From the NCBI GenBank assembly GCA_963082975.1, contig OY720344.1, positions 96,787,228-96,851,227 of the forward strand: 64,000 nt of DNA, read 5' to 3'. The DNA comes from Labia minor. Taxonomy: Eukaryota > Arthropoda > Insecta > Dermaptera > Spongiphoridae. The position numbers were made by a program, and so were the translations under genes. How positions within the stretch are numbered: position 1 is the first letter of the stretch; each line of letters starts with the position of its first letter. Under the pieces are notes generated by a model that was given only the letters and a program-made list of their open reading frames with translations, made no database searches and was not told where the DNA came from. Of this stretch, positions 27,601-42,000 are shown in pieces.

Positions 27601-30600
27601 TAGCACTACTGAACTCGAATATTTTTAACTAAAACAACCATATTCCCCTAGCAATTTCTACCCTGAACTACCTCCATCCAATTCTTACCCCCTTCACATT
27701 TTTATTTTCCTTATGTCAACTTTTATATTAATTTATTATTATGTTTTCATATATAAACTTATACTTGACTTTGTATATTCCTTTTATTTCATTTATGAGA
27801 CATTGTAATTATGTTATTGTTTTATTTATTTAATTTACTTTTCTAAGTTAATGTGATTCAGGTCTATTTGAGCTTGATTTTGCAATTATTGAGAATTTTA
27901 ATAATTTTTAGTCAGGCTTTTGTATATGTATCTTTCTTATTTTGTTATACTAGCAACATTTGTATATATACGACATGAGTATACATAAATATATATATGT
28001 AAATATATTTGTATTTTCGAAATATTAAACCGCTCAAAGGATTTTTTTCAAATTGACTTATAGATAATTTTCAATAAAGAAAAATCGATCTGTATTGGTT
28101 TCAGCCTCGGGAAAAATCATCTTTATTAGTTTTTAGGAAAATTAAATGTCGTCAGCAACTACATCAGACAACGCATCCTTAAATATAAAATATTATAAAT
28201 CTAAATAAAATCAAATTACGAAATATATATTATGTTATATCTATCTTTCATTGCATTAATACGTACGTTTAAGGGGTGTATGTGTTTTATGACTATTTTT
28301 TTTTAATTTATATTCTTTTAAATTATTTTAGAGGCGGCTCGGTGAACCAGGTATTAATATTACCAACCTAACTCGATAATAAGGAATAATTTTTTTTAAT
28401 GACCGAGCGGCAGAAGTTTTATATATAAATTTGTGATAAATCAGTTAATTTTATAATTTGATAACATTTGATTTAATCTAAATTTGGATGGATTCTTCTT
28501 CTCATTCATTTTCATAATTCAAGGTCTGAGAAATTTAATTTGATTTCTTTCTCTCCCTCACATGAATACAAAACCAACCTTGGCCTTAGTAACTACACAT
28601 CTCTCTCTCCAAGTAAGATTATTTACTAATAACATGAATTAATTTTTAGGAAAATGGTAGCTTACTTTAAACGTTCCGTGACTAAGTCGATTGATGAAAT
28701 TGGCTGCCTCCCTGTATTGATAATTCTCATAAAGTAGAAGTATGCGTTTCACGGCATAACGTGGACTGACATCGGCAATGGTCATCGATCCCGCCATTGG
28801 GTCTGATGCTGGAAACCCATTGACCCAATGCGAGGAACGCCACTGCATTCTTTGGACATTGTTCCGGCGACCACGTTCAGGACGTATCCGATCAAAACGT
28901 TCAATCAGTGGATCGACAAGAGACTGAAAATAAATAAATATTAACAAATTAACAAAGAATAACAAAAATAAAGTTTTTTTTTTTATGTTTAATTCAACAG
29001 GATCTGAGTCCATTTTAGTATAAGTACCGAACCAATCCTAAGTTCTGCACTGAATTACAGAGCGCTTCAAATGAATATTAAAAAATATTCCTCCCCGGCG
29101 GGGAATCGAACCCCGGTCTCCCGCGTGACAGGCGGGGATACTGACCACTATACTACCGAGGAAATGATTAAATTTAAACATTTATTTTTTGGAGGTTTAT
29201 TATATTTATCAAAATTATTTTTTTACATTTTATTATCAGTATTTGCTTATTCTTTTAATTAATTTTATATTATTAGATCATATCTATTCAATATTTAATT
29301 TAATTTAATTACTATTTTAAATGACTATCAAAGAAATATTGTTTGATAAAATTATCTTATTTCTAAAGTATAAATCTTAATAATAATATTAATATTAAAT
29401 ATAATTTTTGAGTAATTGTTGATTTTCATGTTTACCTATTATTAATTACTTTAATTAAGAAAATAAACAATTAAAATAGTTTTTCAGATAAATATCAGAT
29501 AAACAGATTGATTCTTCAATTCAAAAAACCCTTAATATGTAAATTTCTTAAAAATTCAGTAAATAATTTTCAAGACCTGAATATAGTTACAATATTTGCT
29601 ATTATAATAAGATTAGATAGATTTCAATTAATTTCAGTCATAAATATACATTATCGTTACATTGAACTCTTTTAATCGAGAATAATACATTATAAAAAGT
29701 GAAATCTTTGAATTAGTAACTTTTAAGAAAGATGATGATGTGAAAAAATATATAATTGAAAATAATAGAAAAACAATTGAGGTTTCATTGTTTTTAATGC
29801 TTAAACTTATTCTCTCTAGACGAATATTAAAATGTTTTTGTATTTCCTTCAAAATATAATCTTTTAACTTCAATAATTAACCCAACAAACCCAACTATAT
29901 TTTAATTTACATCTTTTATATAAAATTTATATGTTACTATAATATACTATTGTTTACGAAAAAAGATATTTAAAAACTCTTGCATAAAGTTTTTTTCTAA
30001 TTTTAATTTATTTTCAACTTCCGATCTTAGAAACTTTTTAGGCTTATCAATAGCAAGAATTAAAAACATAGAATATCAAAAAAATCAAGCAGTTTGTTGT
30101 AAACAAAATTAGAAAATATAGATTTCTAATACTTACTATTAATTACTTATCACTTGAAATCATTTTCTTTTCTTGAGAAAACAATTCCAAGTATAATAAA
30201 TTATAATTCATATTTTACTTTTCACATTTACTTTTAAATGTTCCAAGGTGGACCTGTTGTACACCTTGGGACAAGATACAAATCTACTAATTGTTTTTTT
30301 TTAATTTGACTATAATGGATATGATATTAAAAATTATTTTATAATGTAGAAAAAGGTTGCAAGAATATTAGGTAATATTTTGACAATAATGCATAAATAT
30401 AAACACTTAGAAAATAAGGATATAAAAAAGTGTCCCAGAATGAACCACGCATAAATAAAAAAAGCTGAACGATAAAATGTCCCGAATGATAATTATAATT
30501 ATAATAAAGTAGTAGGTGAATTCTCGGAGTGAAATTTAAATTTCGATTCTGATTTATAATAGAATGTAATACTAAAATATTTATCAAATAAAAAATTACA

Positions 30601-33600
30601 AATTTAATTTAATTGAAACCAGCAGAAAAATAGAATAAAATAAAATTCAAATTAGAAAAAACGATTAAATGTATCTTTCTAATACGTTCCGACCCGGGGG
30701 GAGGGGGGTGCAGGGGTGAGGGGCACCTGGGTGACAAGCCTAGGGGGGCGGCGCGAGCTGCCTCAAAAGTACTTATTCATTTTATGTTTTTTTAATTTTT
30801 TTCAATATGGTTCTAAAAAAAATCAAACGATTTTGCAATCAGGATCTTAAATACTTTTACATCGATTTTTTTTCAATTTTTTAAAAAATTAACTTAAATT
30901 TACTTTGTCTTTTTTATTTGTAAATTTTTAACAACTTTGGAGGAAGGGGTTGGGTTAGGGAAGGGCGGCATATACCCTACGGCCCGGATTGATTCAATTG
31001 AAATTAATTAATAATATTATATATGAGTTTAATGATAAAAATTACATGATCGAATTAATTTAAATGTATTTTTCTTCAAAACGAAATTTCCTATTTTATT
31101 TTATTTATTTTTTTACAGAAAATAGATTTTCAAAAATATATCGGTTAAATCTAAAAAAACAGACAATTCTTTTTAATGTTTCTCTACAAGTCATGTAAAA
31201 TATTTAATGTGGACTTAATGATAAGTCGTTAAAATTTTTTGACTGGAAAGCTCCTCTTTTACCACTTCACTTTCTAAATGGATTAATGAGCAAAATACTT
31301 TTTTTTTTTAAAAAAAAGATTGAATTAAAAACATCTATTATTAACTATTATCTATACTTTCCATTCAATATTATGGTAATAGATAATTACATATGTATAG
31401 AATTTCTTGGAAGTAAGGTGCTCCTTCTATCAGCGGCGAGATGTATAAAATTTCAAAACAACAGTTATTATAACTGCATAAGAAAAGGTAAAGTAATAAT
31501 ATTCATCACTTTTTCCTTTTAGTTCTAATTTTATTATAATTATCTGCCGTAAGAGTTAAATTGAAACATTCCCTCTACAAAATAATGCCACCTGAATAGA
31601 ATGAATGATGAATTAACAATTTCATTTCATTTCTTATATATTAGTAGAAGTATTTATTTTTTCCTTTAAAAATATATACCTCATATCATACAATTATGCA
31701 TATTATTGTAAATTTCACTATTATTTTGTAATTACTTATATGTTTTCAAATCAAATCAATTATGAATTTTTATGTAGGTAAATGTAATTGTTTTCTATTT
31801 TAGAAGAATTTGTTGAAACAAAACAAAAATAAAATAAAAATAGAAAGTATTAACATATTCAAATGAATTATTTTATTAATTCGAACTAAGTATTGTAGGT
31901 GCGTGTGATCCTTTGATGGATATCTATTATTGTTATAATTTTGATAGTTTTTCCTTGTCATTTGAGAACAAAATGTAAATTTCAGAGAGATTAGCTAGTA
32001 TATTTGAATAGATCTTAAGATAAATATTCACTTTTAAAAATAATTCATTCAAGTAAAAAAATATTACTTTAATTTAACTATATAAAATTTGCATGAAATA
32101 TATTTATTTATTTAAGAATATTTGGATGTAACAATAAGTCCATTTCAATTAATTTAAATGGTAATTGGTTAGTCTAACCGACGTATGATGAATTTTGATA
32201 AAACTTTACCAGAAGATTCCTTTTTTGATTCAAAACAAAATTTCCTTAGGAAGTATGTGGCGGTCGCTTCTAGTTTACGAGATAAAAATTATTAGTTTGC
32301 ATATAAATTCATTGATATTCTATTTAGCTACCATGTTTTATTATTTGACCACCAGAGGGCTCCACTCATTTTAGGTTTATATAAGTTCGGTTTGGATATA
32401 GGGGAAAGTTATTTAATTAATTAATTTTCTAATCTTCTTATATTTAAACTGAACTTATAAATCCGAAAATTAGTGAATAATTTTATCAATAATTTATAAA
32501 TTTTATTAAATATTTTAAAGTAATATTTAAAAATAATATTTCGGGAAAAACTTTTTCAAATCTTGATCTTAATGGGAATTCCAAAAATACTAGTACGTAT
32601 GATTCAAATTTGTCTTGTGGGTAGTAAAGGAAAGATACAGAAATCAATTGTCAGAAACTTTCGTAATTCGAAATGGGTTAAAACAAGGAGACGCATTATT
32701 ACCAATTTTATTTAATTTAGTTCTGGAATATGTAATTAGACAAATTGGGGAGAGGTCAAACGGAATCGAATTAAACAAAAAAATTCAACTATTAGGTTAC
32801 GCAGACGACTTAAATATAATAGGAGATTCGGCAATTGCAATTATAGATAGAGTAGAAAAAATTAATTGAAGCAGGAAAAGTGATGGGACTAGAAATTAAT
32901 AATGCTAAGACAAAGTATTTATTAACAGAGAGGAATAGTATAAACACACAAAATCTTAATATACAAGATATAGAATTTGAAAATGTAGAAAAATTTAAAT
33001 ACTTAGGTTCTGTGATAGCGATATGGCGTGTTTTCTGTATTTTGAAACTAATCCTTTTGGTGTGGGATAGTAACCATAGTAAGTAAAATGTTTTCTATAT
33101 TTTTGCACATTAAAAGTAATATATTAAGACTTATTTATTCACATATCACTTATTGTTTACTATTTGCAAGTCAATCTAAAATTGCGTTCCAGGAGTGATA
33201 TGACGCATTATGTGTGCGAGAGATATGGCACTCGTTTTACCTGGGCTTCCCTGTGAAAAATTGAACCCCGAAACAATTTATTAAGAGAGAGAAATATTCA
33301 TAGTCCCAGACTTGAATTAATATATTATTTAAATATGTACTCTCTTTTAACTTTTAAAATTTACCCATTAAATATTTAAACATTTCAACTTTATGTGTTT
33401 TTATTTTACATTTGATTTCCCTTAAGCCATATCTCTACATTTTTTACTTACTTTGGTAGGGTGACTAAACGTGCCGTTTTTAGGTGCTCTGTCCCGGCGT
33501 CCCCAAAAATGTCTTCGGGGCAGCCTGTTGTCCCGTTTTCTCAATATTTAGGACATTTCGTACTTTTTTCTAAATTTTTTCAAAAAAAAAAATAGGTAAA

Positions 33601-35894
33601 GGTTCTGGTTTGGTGTTTTCGAAATATGGTGACCCTACCTTTAGGGATATTGTGCAAAAGTTGTTTCATGTCTTAATAGGTATTAGCGTTTGAAATTTTT
33701 TGGAAAAACCCAAATTGTGCTTCATATCCCTCAGTTTTACTTTAATTAATGATTTTAAGTAGCCCTAAAATTAAAAATAAAATATTAAAAGTGCTTTATA
33801 GGAAATCATTTCGAAAATTCAACATATAAACCCTCTAGTAGTTCTTCAAAGAGGATAAAATATAAATCTCTCATTTAATCATATTCTTTTTAAATTATAT
33901 TATAGGAGAAATATTAATATTTCTTTTAAAATAATATTTAATTTGATCTGGAATTTCTTTAAATTTAATTTAGTAACTTTTGCAAAAATTAATTAAGTGA
34001 AATGATATTTAGAAATTAAAATAATAATTATAAATATATTAATAATTCTTGGAATTAGTAGAGTTATTATATTCATTTTATTTTCATTATTATTATCATA
34101 TTCGGACGAGTTCTTTGAGCCAAGTAAAGCTAAGTTTTACATAAACCTCTTTAAGGATTTTTTTACCAAAAATTAATTTCTAGGTTTTTTGAATATATCA
34201 TTTATAATCTGTATAGAAATACAATAATATAAGGCACAAATACTGTGCAAAAATGATAAGAAAAAATAAATAAATAAGTGTAGCAGATTAAAATTACAAT
34301 TCTTGTAATTTTACTATTTTTCATTTTATTAGAAGTTACTAAAACGATTTATCCGATTAAAAATAAATCATTAAAAATTATTTTAAATTCAAACACAGCT
34401 CAGTAGTATAAGAGTGATTCTAGAAACAGGATTTATACCTCCTGAAGCATTTCCTTTCTTAGCATAGATTATCAAGACTTTATCCAGAATAAAATAGTTT
34501 TCCTGTAATTTACCAAACAAACACACCTGAAAAATATTTAATTGTATCTATCTCTGTGATTCTACGGAACTCGAAAGTTCTTGGCCGCAGCAACCACACC
34601 CCTCCAAGTGTTCCTATTCTGAGCCACAACCTTCCAGTCCCTATCCTCTCCCATCTCTCTCACATCCTTTCCCACATTATCCACCCACCGACACGGTGTC
34701 CTTGGTCTTCCAAGCGGACGTTTCCCACTCGGACACCCCACCAATATATTTTTTGCCATTCTATCTTCTCCCATTCTAGCCACGTGTCCTGCCCACCGTA
34801 GCCTTCTCGATTTTATAATTCTACTATATCTGGAGATGCATAAAGGTCATGCAATACCTCGTTATGCAATCTTCGCCATTCCCCTCTTACTTTGGCCCAT
34901 AAATGCTTCTCAGAATCCTATTCTTAAAGACTCTAAATCTACTCTCGTCACCTAAGGTCATAGACCATGCCTCACATCCATATAATACAACCGGTAAAAT
35001 AATTGTTTTATATATTTTAACTTTTATTCCCTTTGATAATAATTTTGATGCGATAAGGCCCTTTATTGCATGATAAAAGGCGTTTCCCGATTGTAACCTC
35101 GCTTTAAACTCATCTCGCTTACTATGGTTACTATCCCACACCAAAAGGATTAGTTTCAAAATACAGAAAACACGCCATATCCCTCTATTTTACCTTATCT
35201 TTTTTCACTCTTCTAAACAATAGCTCAAACAATATTGATAAAAATCGCTCCAAAAAACTGAAATAAATTTTTCTTTTAATATTAGAAAATTTATTTGATG
35301 GCAAATTTTAAATTTTATATTATTTATGTGTGTGTGAGTGTGTGTCAGGATACAATTTTAAAAATAAAGTGATAAATGAAATTTGTGTGACATTCGCCGC
35401 ATAAGTATTTTATACATTATTTTCACATTAGAAATCATTAATTAGTAGAAATAGATATGCTATTTTATAGCATCTTAAAACATTGTAAAACTTTGATTTG
35501 AAAAATTATTGACACTTGTTATTTGATTTAATTACACATAAAAACAATAAAAATGATTTTGCACTTAAATGAGATCGATTCTTCACCTCCAACCTCACTT
35601 AATAAACATGAATTTCATGATCTGAAGATCCTTTTCAGGATAATTTTTACTAATAGTATTTTAAGTATAATAAGATATAGTAAATATAATATATATAGTA
35701 AATAAAATAATGTTAATAAAAAATGAGTTAATAAAAAAAAATAGAAAGTAGTATAAGAAATTGAAGAGGAAACCTAATTCTAATTCTAATTTTTTTTAGT
35801 TTACAAATTTGTTTATATTAGAGTATAATTAAAAAAAAGTTACATAACAAGAGAAGCAACTTTGTTCATTAAAATTATGTATATGTGATATAAA

Positions 35895-35941
<47 letters not shown>

Positions 35942-36006
35942 ATATATACATTTTAAGATTATCAACACTCAAGTGAGAAGATTATAATCTCTTAATCTGT
36001 TTTATA

Positions 36007-36048
<42 letters not shown>

Positions 36049-39000
36049 CGTAGAACTAAATTTAATGACACGTTCCTTAATTGATGATAAAGTAAAGTAA
36101 TTTTCTGTTGTATATAATTAAATTTTTCTATTAATGAATCTTTTAAGAAACATGTATCAAGGTCGTTGATGTTATTTTGCACGAGTGCAAAAAATAATAA
36201 TTTAGGAACATTTAAATGCCTACATATTTTAAATGGTTTGTAAATTTTTCCACCAAAACATCCTGGAAATTTTGCCAAAAACTTGTTCTTGGAATATATA
36301 TGTATCTTGTACATATTTCTCTGTTTTTTTATTTTATTTTATTTTTTTTTTGTTAATGAAATTTAATTAAATGAGGGAGGAAGTGGATTCGACAATATAT
36401 AATTTAACGAATTATTTCGTTCAAAATGTTTTATGAAAGAATAATCCTTCTTAAGTGGTTTGTTCTCGTTCTCATTCAAGAATCAGAGTAATAGCAGCCT
36501 AGCAATGACTAATAAAAAAATAACATCTTTGTTTAATATATATATATATATGAATAATGATAAATATTAAACAAATTTAATTTCAATTGAATTTTTTTTA
36601 AAATTATGAGAAAAATTGTTTATTTAATATGTAATATGCTTAAAACTTTCTTTCTTAGGTAGGATGCATATAATATATTAAAAGAAAGAGTTCTATTCAA
36701 ATGAACAAATATAGAACAATTCAAAATTGTTTGTTTATTATTTGTCCAAGTTCTTTTGGATTCAACTTATGTATTGTCAATCCAATGTGTCAGATTCTCT
36801 AACTTAAATAAATATGTCAAGGATTTGAAAATTAGTTATTTATTAAATAATTTTAACTAACTTTTTGGATTACTTATATATTTATAATATAAACCAGGGC
36901 CATTCGAGGGCCACATTACAAAAAAAATATCATTTTACCTTTAAAATTTAAAAAAGTCGGAAATATTTAAAAGTCAAATGCCCAAATCATTTTACTTTTT
37001 TTTAAATACCATATTGAAAAAATTTAAATATTTTCATAATTTGGGTTTGACACCCCTGATATAAATGATGTATGTTTAATTTCACATCAGTTCAATATAA
37101 ATAGCTAAAATTCTAATAATAAATAGAAAATAAAATTTTTATAATAGTGATTCACATAAACATTCCTCAGTATAATGTATAATATTAAAAAATAAATATA
37201 ATTTTAAAGAAATAATTAATAATTAATTGAGCAAATTGAATTTAAGCATCTTTTGATATTTCCTATTTATTTATTTGCTTGATATTCATTTTAATACATT
37301 AGTTAAATTATATATACTTTTACTGTTGTATTTAAATTAAAATTGTTAGAATAATTTATTTATTAAGTATCACTAGGTTAGTGGATATCACTTTATTTTT
37401 AAATATATGTATATATATATTATAGAAAATTATTTCCGGGTTAATTTCACGTTTATTTTCCGATTTGGGTCTCAACATTTCGGTGTTTTAACTCCATTTT
37501 CAAGAAAGTTTTTTAAGAGGGAATTTTTGGGATTCGTGACCTGTATGACAAAGACGCATTGTTATTAACACATATAAAAAATATTGGCGGGCATAAATTG
37601 TTTATGAGGGCCAGTCAATAAGTCAATAAGTTCTTGGAAAATGGAAAAAAGTGAATTTCCATGTGTAAATACATGAATTGCTCTCTCATCCGCCCTATTC
37701 TCCGGATTTAATCTCGAATGGTCCGAAACCTGAAGAAATGACTCTGTGGAAATAGATTTGACTCCAACGATGAAATCATCTCACAAACAAATCTATTTTG
37801 AAATGCTCGACAAATCTTATTTTTTGGAAGAAATAAAAAATCAAAGGAGACTACATTGAAAAATAAAATAATTTTTTATTCAAAAAGTCACGGACTTATT
37901 GACCTGCCCTTATATCTCCATATTATAAAATTTATATTTGAAAGGTTTACTAGTATTTTGAAAGGCTCTTGAATGTCAAACAGGTTAATTAATTAAATTA
38001 TTACATACTTTTATCAGTATTAAATTTGTTGTCTTTTGTATATAATATTACACACACAGTTTGTTTTAATATTATTACATTAAAATTGTACACATTTAAA
38101 AAAAATGCGCATACATGTAAATAAAATAAGATAAACAAAACAATTTAACAAATCCATTTATTCTTTTTTAACGATTTTTGGATTACGAAAGTAAAATTAA
38201 TGCCTTTCCACTTAGTAAATTTATTATATAACAGGATGGCTTGGGGTTTAAATATTTCCTTGTAAGATTGTAATAAAAATTTTTAAGAATTTTTTTTGTA
38301 GGATAATGTTAATAAAATTAAAATTTAAATATTATTAATTGATTTTTTAAACATCATTTTAAAAATATTATAAAAATTATTTGTGTATTATTACTATAAT
38401 TTGTCTTTATGTCTATAAAAATTATCTGATCAAAATTTCAATAATTTTTGTATTTTAACTACCGTAAATTAAATTTTATTTTCTTATGTTATTTGATATT
38501 TTTAAGAAATATATATAATATAATAGTTACATATATATATATATATATATATTATGTAATTTAAAAAAGGACTTGGAAAAGAAGAAAGAATAACAGATCA
38601 ATTATTGTTTTCTTTTTTCTAATAGTAATCCATCGCAAGTCTTCTTTCTTCTTTCTTACATTTTTCTACATTATTTCAAAATTATTATCATTCCATTAAA
38701 AGAGGAATGGAGTCAACTATTTATTGAATGTACATAAAAAAAATACACGCATTATTTATAATTCATAACCACTCAGAAAATATTTCATAATTAACTAAGA
38801 TATAAATTCCATTGAAAATTGATTATCTTCTTTTCTAATATAGCTTTGTTGTTATTTTTCTTTTATAAATTCTATGTATCTGTTAAAAATCAAATAATTT
38901 TACAATTAGAATACAAATGCTATTATTATTCTACAAAGAAAAAAGATAATAACAGTGATAAGATTAATATATAAATATACAAAATCTCTTATTTAAGACT

Positions 39001-42000
39001 TTTAATTTTATTTCTTTAAACTCTTAATTATTCTAGACATCTTCATAAAAAAATTGTTTAGGATTGAAAATTGATTAATTAAAAATAAATAACATTAATT
39101 TTTAATTTCTTTGACCAGAACATCTTTAATCTAAAGATTAAGATTTTAAGGATAATTCATCAATTTTCATTAATAGGAAAAAAATAATTTTTATTCTTGC
39201 TCTATATCCGGCCCACTTTTATTGAGCATCATCTATATTCTATAAGAAAGTTGTGACTTCACTTCAATATGAGTCTTTTTCATTTTTATTTGAAATTGAT
39301 CTAATTTTTGAGGATTATACCTGGTCTTACTTTAAAAAATCGATTATTCATAATTTTAATATAGTTGTCACCACTAGTCCAGTAACATAACTATATTTAT
39401 TTATTTAATCCATCTTTCGAGAGTATAAAATGATAGTATATATATTAATATTTTTAATATAATAATTTTAATTACTGTGAATTATTTATTAATTATTTGG
39501 TTATTTTAATAATATTTACTATTAATATTATTTTTTTAAAATTTTGAATGACAATTTAGTTTTTTCACGCTCACTTTGAGTGATACATTTTAATAGTATA
39601 TATATCATGTATCATGATTCAACATTTCAATTCATTCCTTGCCTATTGCACGAAGGAAAATAAATTATTTTAAGATGATTTAGGATTATTTATTTATTTT
39701 AATTAGTTTATAATTAATATTTTAATAGGTAAATTTCACATATTTATGGAAAATACAAAAATATATTTATATATAATATAAAATAAGTATATTTAAATCA
39801 ATTTTATCTCTAAATAATAATTAATTGTGACTTGTACTATTGCCATTCAAAACCGGTAGTTCTCGAGGATATCTAAGATTAAATATTATTTAAAAATTTG
39901 ATTAACTGTGAGGAAAGAAAAAATATAGAAAATCTTTTGTTTTAGCAGTTAGCTAAAAATAATTTATAAAAATAGAATCCAAAATACTCATTACATTCTT
40001 GTATCGGGGAGTGGATGTGAGCGCGATGAAAATAATAGTCGTGAAGTTTGGGTCGCGAAATATGAAAGATTGATCATATTTTTTTAAAAACCCCCTTCTT
40101 TCAATTAAATTAATATATATAATTCTTTCTAAAGATTTTTATACGTACAAAAAGATCATATAATTTAATGCCTTAACATTTCAAAAACATTAAAATAATT
40201 GCTTCCTACTACCATAATTTTTGAATTATTATACTTTGAAATTTTAAAAAAATATAAAAAAAAAATTATCTATAACTGTTATAGATTTAATATAGGCATA
40301 AGTAGGAATTAAATGTTAGTATGGATGTGTTTGTCCTTTGCTATTGGATCGGAAGACTACATGCTCATTGGACGAGGGAGGATGTAGAAGGGACCAGAAG
40401 GGACGGTTTTAAAAGAGCAAAGGCGAACCAAGAGATTACAGTGCATTGTCTGGGGCGGCAAATTTGAAGGGCGGTATTTTGGTTATGAAATTAATAAGTT
40501 TTACGAATTTAGGGGCTGCAATTTGTTCTATTGCCCGGGGTGCCGTAAATGCTAGAGCGGGCACTGAAGTAACAAATATATAGAGAAAGGTAACCGATTG
40601 AAACAGTTTATACTTATTATATAGGTGTATATATTATATCAAATATTTTATAAACATTTTAATTAATTAATTATTATAATAAGTGAAGACTATATCTATT
40701 GAAAACAAGAACATTCTAGAAAACAACCCATAGAAATTAGTTGATGACTCAAAATGGGATTAAAACAACATATATTTAAATAAATCTAATACTATATATA
40801 AAAAACAAAACAAAATAAATTCATAGATTTATATGAATAACATCAAAGAAACATAAATTATAATTATTTAAATTCACAGATTCATGATACGGATATAAAA
40901 TATAAAAAACAGATACAACTAAACGGTACTTAGAATCATAAATATTGTTTATTTTTCCTTGTTTTAGTTCAACTTGAATACTCGTATATATAAATATAGA
41001 AATTTAACTTTTTTCGTGATGAAGAAGAAGGTGATTTTATCTAAAAATCTTGTTTGGTTATATATTTATTAACTATTTTTTTGTTTTAGGATTCATCGGT
41101 GATCGATATTTAATTTGAAAAATGAAGGCCTGAACTGGATTTGAACCCAAGATAAGGCAGTCCCATAGTGAGTGACTATCGTAAATAAATATTCTATTTT
41201 TTTATTATTATACTACAATAGGACAAACATAAAAATAAAATTATACACATTTTTATAAACAAAAGAAAAATTATTGAATATATATATATATATATATTAT
41301 TCTATATATAAAAATAATAATATAAAAAATATGCATAAAACATCATATATTTTGTTGTGATTAAAATCAGGGCCCGCTCTAGAAGGCGGTAAACCCGGCA
41401 TTTGACCGGGGTGCAAAATCTGAAGGTATGTCGCCTTTTTGGTTATAAATATAAAAAATTTTACAAATATTGGAGCAGCAATTTATTATATTGCGTGGGG
41501 GGCCCGTAAATGCTAGAACGAACGCTGACTTGAATTTAAATTTGTAGAAGTGTATATTATTTTCACGAAAATTCTGAACTACATTTTCTTCAGTATAATC
41601 GCATATTTTAATGATTATTATCTATCTATCTATCTTTGTGGTTCTACGGAATTCGAAAGTTCTTGGCCGCAGCAACCACACTTCTCCAAGTGTCCCTATT
41701 CTGAGCCACAACCCTCTAATCCTTCTCCTCTCCCATCTCTCTCACCTTCCTTCCTACAGTTTCCACCCACCCACCGCGTCCTTGGTCTTCCAAGCCGTCG
41801 TTTCCCACTGGGTCTCCCCCCTCAATATATTTTTCACCATTCTAGTCACTTGTCCTGCCCACCGCAGCCTTCTCGATTTTATAATTCTAACTATATCTGG
41901 AGATGCATAGAGGTCATGCAGTCTCCGCCATTCCCCGGTGACTTCATCTTTCTTTGGCCCATAAATACTTCGCAGAATCCTATTCTCAAATACTATAAAT

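Noticed and set aside
33180-33300. Less AT-rich patch with ggcactcgttttacctgggc
   Set aside because: No open frame, repeat partner or terminal repeat was found in the window.
35982-36314. 110-codon minus-strand frame with YIYIYIYI
   Set aside because: It is driven by a TA microsatellite and AT-rich sequence; no domain and no splice context.
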